Below, in pieces: positions 6,733 through 10,649 of a DNA stretch of 10,649 bases. The position numbers were made by a program, and so were the translations under genes. Location of the stretch: contig JABIQF010000231.1 in NCBI GenBank assembly GCA_018668095.1, positions 1 through 10,649 on the forward strand, read 5' to 3'. Source of the DNA: Cellvibrionales bacterium. Its GTDB lineage: Bacteria; Pseudomonadota; Gammaproteobacteria; Pseudomonadales; UBA7434. Under the pieces are notes generated by a model, which saw only the letters and a list, made by a program, of their open reading frames with translations, did no database searches and had not been told where the DNA came from. The stretch's first letter is position 1, and the number at the start of each line of letters is the position of its first letter.

Positions 6733-6750
6733 CAGATTGTTCAGATTGTT
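6733..6750. repeat. Perfect 9-bp tandem duplication
   Basis: cagattgtt occurs twice with no gap (6733-6741 and 6742-6750), upstream of the candidate cysC promoter. It could be a pair of protein half-sites, but 9 bp is close to what chance slippage gives. Confidence 0.7.
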
Positions 6751-6786
6751 TCGTCTTTTTTTGTATTCAGTACAAGCGGTTTGCAT

Positions 6787-6814
6787 TTGTAATTTTTGTT
6801 AAATCCAATAGAAT
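6787..6814 (+). promoter_or_regulatory. Candidate sigma-70 promoter for cysC
   Basis: TTGTAA (6787-6792) and TAGAAT (6809-6814) are separated by 16 bp and match the -35 and -10 consensus at 4 and 5 of 6 positions. Transcription from about 6821 would give a leader of roughly 140 nt containing the palindrome and the inverted repeat. A TATATT hexamer at 6898-6903 is an alternative -10 without a good -35, as at activator-dependent promoters. Confidence 0.4.
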
Positions 6815-6871
6815 GCCGCGTCTCTCAGCAGTATCCCCCGAAAATAGCTTACTAACATTCGCTGTATTCAA

Positions 6872-6889
6872 TAGTCATTTAAATGACTA
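6872..6889. promoter_or_regulatory. Perfect 18-bp palindrome upstream of cysC
   Basis: TAGTCATTTAAATGACTA is identical to its reverse complement over all 18 bp (9 + 9, no spacer). It ends 71 bp before the cysC start codon and overlaps the -35 position of the alternative TATATT promoter. Perfect dyads of this length are typical operators for dimeric regulators. It does not match a regulator site I can name, and CysB sites are not usually of this form. Confidence 0.6.
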
Positions 6890-6908
6890 GACACATTTAT
6901 ATTAATAA

Positions 6909-6940
6909 TTTAATGCGCATTTTTGTTGTCGTGCATTAAA
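6909..6940 (+). promoter_or_regulatory. Inverted repeat in the cysC leader, possible mRNA hairpin
   Basis: TTTAATGCGC (6909-6918) can pair with GTGCATTAAA (6931-6940) over 10 bp with one G-U pair, around a 12-base loop. The stem ends 20 bp before the cysC ATG, close to the weak ribosome binding site (agag within 6949-6952). In RNA it could modulate translation; in DNA it could be a binding site. No known riboswitch class is recognised. Confidence 0.45.
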
Positions 6941-6960
6941 CCTAGCATAGAGAAAAAGTT

Positions 6961-7572
6961 ATGGCAGAGCAAAAGGCGACTAACGTCCACCGACATGAAG
7001 GTGATATCAACAGTGCAGACCGCAATCAATTATTGGGTCAAAAAGGCGCCACCATTTGGTTTACTGGTTTGTCTGGTAGTGGCAAGAGTACGGTTGCTGT
7101 AGCGTTAGAAAATGCACTGCATAAAGCGGGTCGTCTAAGTTATCATTTAGATGGCGATAATGTGCGTTTAGGCATTAATAAAAACTTAGGTTTTTCTGCT
7201 GAAGACCGCACCGAGAATATTCGTCGTATTGGTGAAATAGCCAAGCTGTTCGTTGATACTGGCGTTATTACCTTGTCTAGCTTTGTCAGCCCTTACTGTG
7301 CCGATCGCGATATCGTTCGTGCGCTGCATGATGAAGCCGGTATGGACTTTATTGAAGTCTTTGTTGATGTGCCATTGGATGTTGCGGAAAGTCGTGATCC
7401 TAAAGGCTTATATAAGAAAGCGCGCGCTGGAGAAATCAAAAACTTTACCGGTATTGATGATCCCTATGAGGCACCTACGAATGCTGAAGTGATTTTAAAC
7501 AGTCATGAGATGTCATTAGATCAAGAAGTTGAAATTTTATTGTCGTTATTGAGTGACCGCGGCATTATTTAA
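6961..7572 (+). CDS. cysC: Adenylyl-sulfate (APS) kinase
   Basis: This cytosolic enzyme phosphorylates adenosine 5'-phosphosulfate with ATP to make PAPS, the donor for sulfate reduction or sulfotransfer. The 203-residue length is normal. The P-loop GLSGSGKST is at residues 36-44, the APS-binding DGDNVR at 64-69, then GFSAEDRTENIRR (77-89). The phosphoserine-position segment FVSPYCADR has Ser110, and the lid segment FTGIDDPYEAP lies near residue 160. The N-terminal approximately 28 residues are polar and include the expected family extension. sat follows 89 bp downstream on the same strand, so both steps from sulfate to PAPS are encoded together. Strong dyads upstream suggest regulated expression. 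The family call is secure. Confidence 0.97.
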   Translation: MAEQKATNVHRHEGDINSADRNQLLGQKGATIWFTGLSGSGKSTVAVALENALHKAGRLSYHLDGDNVRLGINKNLGFSAEDRTENIRRIGEIAKLFVDTGVITLSSFVSPYCADRDIVRALHDEAGMDFIEVFVDVPLDVAESRDPKGLYKKARAGEIKNFTGIDDPYEAPTNAEVILNSHEMSLDQEVEILLSLLSDRGII

Positions 7573-7661
7573 TAGAAGTACACATCCTTTAAGCGCTTTC
7601 ATCAGTTAATGAAATAATGATTAAGATGATGGTGCTCATTATAAAATTTATGGAGTAGTGA

Positions 7662-8846
7662 ATGATTAAGCCACACGGCTCAGAACAATTAATGCCATTG
7701 TATGTTGCAGACGATAGCGAGCGTGCAGCGCTTGCAGTAGAAGCACAAAATTTAACAGCGATTACTATTAGCTCAGCTGCTGCTGCCAATGCAGTTATGT
7801 TAGCTGCCGGTTATTTCACGCCTTTAACCGGTTATATGAACTTAATGGATTCATTGAGTGTTGCGCAAAAGCTGCATACTGTTGACGGTTTGTTCTGGCC
7901 TGTGCCTATTGTTAATTTGGTGGAAAATGCTTCAGATATTGAAGTAGGTCAGCGTATTGCGCTTAAGGATCCAAATGTTGAGGGTAACCCTGTGTTAGCC
8001 GTTATGCAGATAGATGCGATTGAGTCGGTATCTGATGCGCAAATGGACAGCATGGTTGAGCAGATTTTTGGCACGCTTGATGGGAATCATCCGGGTGTAG
8101 CCGCATTTCGATCGCAAGGTAATATCATGCTATCGGGTGCTATTCAGGTATTAAATTATTCTTACTTCCAAGCTGATTTCCCTGACACTTATCGCACCGC
8201 TGTTGAAATTCGTGCCGAAATGGAATCATTAGGCTGGGAGAAAGCGGTTGCTTTCCAAACGCGTAACCCTATGCATCGTGCCCATGAAGAATTATGCCGT
8301 ATGGCATTGGAAGACCTAGGCGCTGATGGCTGCCTAGTGCATATGTTATTAGGCAAATTGAAGCCCGGTGATATTCCTGCTGATGTACGTGATGCCTCAA
8401 TCCGTAAAATGGTTGAACTTTATTTTGCGCCTAACTCGGTCATGGTGACGGGTTATGGTTTTGATATGCTTTATGCGGGTCCTAGAGAAGCGGTATTACA
8501 TGCCGTTTTCCGTCAGAATTGTGGTTGCACCCATTTAATTGTTGGTCGTGATCATGCCGGTGTCGGTGATTACTACGGTGCCTTTGATGCGCAGACCATC
8601 TTTGATGAAAAAGTGCCTGCGGATGCCTTAGAGATCGAGATCTATAACGCTGATCATACGGCATATTCTAAAAAGCTGGATAAAGTGGTCATGATGAAAG
8701 ATGCACCTGATCATTCAAAAGAAGATTTTGTTTTATTGTCCGGTACTAAAGTACGTGAAATGTTAGGTAATGGTATTGCGCCACCGCCTGAATTTTCTCG
8801 TCCTGAAGTGGCTAAAATTTTAATGGATTACTATCAGTCGCTTTAA
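7662..8846 (+). CDS. sat: Sulfate adenylyltransferase (ATP sulfurylase), homomeric Sat type
   Basis: This enzyme makes APS and pyrophosphate from ATP and sulfate. The 394-residue protein has the N-terminal PUA-like domain with GYFTPLTGYMN (50-60), then HPGVAAF (143-149). The catalytic signature QTRNPMHRAHEE starts at Gln199 and contains the HxxH pair His205/His208. GRDHAG (295-300) and the C-terminal SGTKVREML (360-368) complete the active site. This is the single-subunit type, unrelated to the CysD/CysN heterodimer of E. coli. The same family works in reverse in sulfur oxidisers, but the adjacent cysC argues for PAPS synthesis here. GGAG (7652-7655) is 6 bp before the ATG. A 7-bp inverted repeat, ATAATGA/TCATTAT (7614-7642), lies in the cysC-sat gap. 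Confidence 0.97.
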   Translation: MIKPHGSEQLMPLYVADDSERAALAVEAQNLTAITISSAAAANAVMLAAGYFTPLTGYMNLMDSLSVAQKLHTVDGLFWPVPIVNLVENASDIEVGQRIALKDPNVEGNPVLAVMQIDAIESVSDAQMDSMVEQIFGTLDGNHPGVAAFRSQGNIMLSGAIQVLNYSYFQADFPDTYRTAVEIRAEMESLGWEKAVAFQTRNPMHRAHEELCRMALEDLGADGCLVHMLLGKLKPGDIPADVRDASIRKMVELYFAPNSVMVTGYGFDMLYAGPREAVLHAVFRQNCGCTHLIVGRDHAGVGDYYGAFDAQTIFDEKVPADALEIEIYNADHTAYSKKLDKVVMMKDAPDHSKEDFVLLSGTKVREMLGNGIAPPPEFSRPEVAKILMDYYQSL

Positions 8847-8912
8847 GTTGATGCCCAGATTGATGGTTTAAATTGATAGCTTAGCCATTAGCGATACATT
8901 GAGTTTTAAGAT

Positions 8913-9221
8913 ATGAATGAAAAGGCTAAAGACACTCCATCGCAGCAGACAGAGATAGAAGCTGCGGTGTTTCGGCGTTTACTTGAGCATCTTGATTCAC
9001 GCAAAGATGTTCAAAATATCGATTTAATGAATTTAGCTAATTTTTGCCGCAACTGTTTAGCCAAGTGGTATGTGGCGGCGGCTGATGAGCGCGGTGAGTC
9101 AGTTGATTATGAGCAGGGGCGTGAGCGAGTGTATGGCATGCCTTATTCAGAGTGGAAAGATAAGTATCAGTCAAAGGCGACGCCAGAGCAGCTAGAGAAA
9201 TTCAACGCTCGCAAGCAGTAA
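8913..9221 (+). CDS. DUF1244 domain-containing protein
   Basis: The 102-residue protein matches the small DUF1244 family across almost its whole length. The hallmark is DVQNIDLMNLANFCRNCLA (32-50), with Cys45 and Cys48 in the CRNC motif, followed by KWY and then the conserved VYGMPYSEWKDKYQ (73-86). There is no signal peptide or membrane segment, so it is cytosolic. The two close cysteines could bind metal or be redox active, but no function is established to my knowledge. It lies 66 bp after sat on the same strand with no visible terminator between, so co-transcription with cysC-sat is possible. The start is fixed by family length; the ribosome binding site is weak. Confidence 0.88.
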   Translation: MNEKAKDTPSQQTEIEAAVFRRLLEHLDSRKDVQNIDLMNLANFCRNCLAKWYVAAADERGESVDYEQGRERVYGMPYSEWKDKYQSKATPEQLEKFNARKQ

Positions 9222-9234
9222 TGTTTTTAGTTTA

Positions 9235-9285
9235 GTTGCGGGCATTAAACAATTACTGGCATTAAATAGTCGCTGGAATTAAAGC
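9235..9285. repeat. Three-copy 17-bp imperfect tandem repeat
   Basis: Units at 9235-9251 (gttgcgggcattaaaca), 9252-9268 (attactggcattaaata) and 9269-9285 (gtcgctggaattaaagc) share a core of (t/g)gg(c/a)attaaa. The array lies 13 bp after the DUF1244 stop codon, in the gap to the convergent hypothetical gene. Its period equals that of the purM-purN array, although the unit sequence differs. Confidence 0.7.
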
Positions 9286-9322
9286 GGTGCTGTAAAAAAA
9301 TATTAGATCAAAACCCTTTCAA

Positions 9323-9781
9323 TTACAGCAGCGGTGATCCGTTAGGGATAAAGCGGTTGTCACTATTTTTCTTAATCCAAAGCAGCATTTCTTTCTCTAA
9401 TTTATGACCACGACTTTTTAGTATTTTATTGATGCTAATGACGGGGGATTTTGCACCTGCAGTCCACTCGGGTAGTGCCATTTCAACCAGTGTAAAAAAA
9501 CGGACAAGTGCAATTAATTGTACTTCGCTGTAATCATTGAGCACAATTTTCCATTGCGCTAAATCAGCCTGCATAATGGCAAATTGTGAGCGATCTTGCT
9601 TATCTATCTGACTTGCCAAGTCAGATAGTCGATCGTTTTCAGCCAAGTTCAAGAATCGCTGTATCAAAGCAGGGTCAATGCTGATATCCAATTTGCTTGA
9701 ATTACTGCTAGGATCCCAAGTGCCTGTAGTCATAAAATATCCAGTTATACTGTTTGAGTGTTCGTTGTTGCTGCCAGTCAT
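9323..9781 (-). CDS. Conserved hypothetical protein
   Basis: I do not recognise a named family. The 152-residue product is soluble, without a signal peptide or membrane segment. Its C-terminal half looks like a conserved domain: LIALVRFFTLVEMALPEW, then AGAKSPVISINKILKSRG, then LWIKKNSDNRFIPNGSPL. This pattern resembles short uncharacterised gammaproteobacterial proteins, from memory rather than a search. The N-terminal 17-30 residues are polar and low in complexity. Met17 (codon at 9731-9733) is an alternative start with GGA 8 bp upstream, while Met1 has AGG 5 bp upstream, so the start is open. The gene converges with DUF1244 and diverges from the RND adaptor gene. A perfect -10 hexamer, TATAAT on the minus strand (plus 9801-9806), could serve it. 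Confidence 0.7.
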   Translation of the reverse strand: MTGSNNEHSNSITGYFMTTGTWDPSSNSSKLDISIDPALIQRFLNLAENDRLSDLASQIDKQDRSQFAIMQADLAQWKIVLNDYSEVQLIALVRFFTLVEMALPEWTAGAKSPVISINKILKSRGHKLEKEMLLWIKKNSDNRFIPNGSPLL

Positions 9782-10003
9782 TGCCGCCTAAGCAATAGTC
9801 ATTATATTTACGCTAGTATAGCCAATACTGTAAATGGCCTTATTGATTGGTCAGCCTGTAAAAAGTGAATCATATTATACGTCGATATGCTGGGCTATGT
9901 TAGGATAAACTAGTCTAAGATCGGTTTGAATTGTAGGGTATACGCACCATTAAAGTGAACAATTGAGCTGCTCAGAGCGTATAAAAAACATGGTCGACAC
10001 ATC

Positions 10004-10031
10004 TCTAATTTGACATGCCTAATTTGACATA
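10004..10031 (+). repeat. Two-copy 14-bp tandem duplication carrying TTGACA twice
   Basis: tctaatttgacatg (10004-10017) and cctaatttgacata (10018-10031) differ at two bases, the first and the last. Each contains a consensus -35 hexamer TTGACA (10010-10015 and 10024-10029). Only the upstream copy is at a usable distance from a -10-like sequence. Confidence 0.8.
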
Positions 10032-10039
10032 CTTATAAA
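10010..10039 (+). promoter_or_regulatory. Candidate sigma-70 promoter for the RND efflux operon
   Basis: A consensus -35 TTGACA (10010-10015) and TATAAA (10034-10039) are separated by 18 bp. The TTATAA register, with 17 bp, is equally possible. Transcription would begin near 10046, about 64 nt before the adaptor start codon. The -35 lies inside a 14-bp duplication. Confidence 0.5.
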
Positions 10040-10109
10040 TTGATATTGTCTTGTTGGTTATCTTATTGAATTCGGCTTTTATCGTGGCCGTATTAGGAAA
10101 AAGAGCTCT

Positions 10110-10649
10110 ATGCTAGGAACAAAAAAGAATCGTTATCTGATGACTGCTGTTATTGCCGTGGGTCTATTAATTACCTGGTTAATTGCTACCAGTAAACCGA
10201 CACCGGCGGCCAAGCCTATCCGTTTGCCACCTGTACCCATTGTCGATGTGTTGCATATTCAGCCTGGCAATCATCGTGTATGGATAGAAACACAGGGATT
10301 GGTTAAGCCTAAAACTCAAATTCAATTAGTCTCTCAGGTGACGGGTCGTGTTGAAGCGATTGCAGAGCAGTTTTCTGCCGGTGGTTTTTTTGCCGCGAAT
10401 GAAGCGCTGGTCATAATAGAAGAGAGTGATTATCGTATTGCTGTGAGTCAGGCTAGTGCACAGCTAGCCAATGCAAAACAATTGCTCGCAACAGAGAAGG
10501 GGCGTGCTAGACAAGCCAAGCGGGAATGGCGTGACCTCGGGAATAGTGAAGCGAATGATTTATTTTTGCGCAAGCCACAATTGGCCAGCGCCAAGGCAGG
10601 TTTGCTTGCTGCCGAAGCAGGTTTGGAAAAAGCCGAGTTAGATTTATCC
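10110..10649 (+). CDS. RND efflux periplasmic adaptor (membrane fusion protein), 5' part
   Basis: The ATG at 10110-10112, preceded by AGGAAA (10095-10100), opens a frame of 180 codons that runs off the window. Residues 9-26 form one membrane anchor, with no lipobox cysteine. Residues 40-110 contain the beta-barrel entry strand and the first half of the biotinyl-lipoyl domain, including VSQVTGRVEAIAEQFSAGG (74-92) and IIEESDYRIAV (102-112). From 112 to the edge is the first helix of the alpha-hairpin, rich in Ala, Gln and Glu, with QAKREWRDLG (135-144). Such adaptors join an inner-membrane RND pump to an outer-membrane channel and export drugs, metals or lipids. The pump gene is expected just downstream. 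The substrate cannot be read from this part. Confidence 0.92.
   Translation, partial: MLGTKKNRYLMTAVIAVGLLITWLIATSKPTPAAKPIRLPPVPIVDVLHIQPGNHRVWIETQGLVKPKTQIQLVSQVTGRVEAIAEQFSAGGFFAANEALVIIEESDYRIAVSQASAQLANAKQLLATEKGRARQAKREWRDLGNSEANDLFLRKPQLASAKAGLLAAEAGLEKAELDLS

Larger units (their letters stand above)
6554..6960. other. Divergent intergenic region between the J-domain gene and cysC
   Basis: This 407-bp AT-rich region must hold the promoters for cysC and for the J-domain gene. It contains a bulged inverted repeat (6641-6681), a perfect 9-bp tandem duplication of cagattgtt (6733-6750), a candidate cysC promoter (6787-6814), a perfect 18-bp palindrome (6872-6889) and an inverted repeat just before cysC (6909-6940). 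A short dyad GTCAA-tt-TTGAC lies at 6606-6617. No protein-coding gene with a recognisable product is visible. The density of dyads is higher than in the other gaps of the window. Confidence 0.6.
9782..10109. other. Divergent intergenic region upstream of the RND adaptor gene
   Basis: This 328-bp gap should carry promoters in both directions. Visible are a minus-strand TATAAT (plus 9801-9806), a 5-5-5 dyad AGTAT-agcca-ATACT (9815-9829) close to it, and a 14-bp duplicated element (10004-10031) that includes a candidate plus-strand promoter. The dyad could be an operator. I see no coding gene or RNA gene in the rest. Confidence 0.5.

Noticed and set aside
7614..7642. ATAATGA/TCATTAT inverted repeat between cysC and sat as a terminator
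   Set aside because: Seven AT-rich pairs, a 15-base loop and no T-run; more likely a minor mRNA structure or chance.
9288..9330. TGCTGTAA / TTACAGCA inverted repeat between convergent genes as a terminator
   Set aside because: The 8-bp stem has a 27-base loop and is not followed by a T-run on either strand, so it does not qualify as an intrinsic terminator.

Overview
The window looks like core chromosome of a marine-type gammaproteobacterium. The block DUF3108 - purN - purM // DUF2066 - PerM-family - hda resembles gene orders known from Pseudomonas and, partly, the E. coli purMN-hda region. Moderate-to-low GC and a homomeric ATP sulfurylase (Sat) paired with CysC suggest a Cellvibrionales/Spongiibacteraceae-like lineage, but that placement is inference. 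No insertion sequence, CRISPR array, tRNA, rRNA, prophage or toxin gene is visible.

Left part (1-2410, minus strand): purM, purN and the start of a DUF3108 envelope protein gene form one operon. PurN and PurM catalyse steps 3 and 5 of de novo purine synthesis. A five-copy 17-bp tandem repeat fills most of the purM-purN gap and runs over the purM stop codon. A 388-bp divergent intergenic region separates purM from the next operon.

Middle (2799-6057, plus strand): a secreted DUF2066 protein, an AI-2E/PerM-family membrane protein and Hda, the AAA+ regulator that inactivates DnaA-ATP after replication starts. Hda begins with TTG and carries valine at the Walker A lysine position. A membrane-anchored J-domain protein gene converges on hda from the minus strand with a 4-bp gap.

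Right part (6554-9221): a 407-bp intergenic region holds a perfect 18-bp palindrome, a long-stem inverted repeat just upstream of cysC and a bulged inverted repeat. It is followed by cysC and sat, which together convert sulfate to APS and PAPS, and by a DUF1244 gene. At the end lie a convergent conserved hypothetical gene (minus) and, divergent from it, the start of an RND efflux periplasmic adaptor gene that runs off the window.

The genes are ordinary. The most unusual signal is the repeated occurrence of short tandem duplications (9, 12, 14, 17, 17 and 21 bp periods) in the intergenic gaps, two of them covering stop codons, together with the strong dyads upstream of cysC. I see no convincing undescribed multi-gene system.
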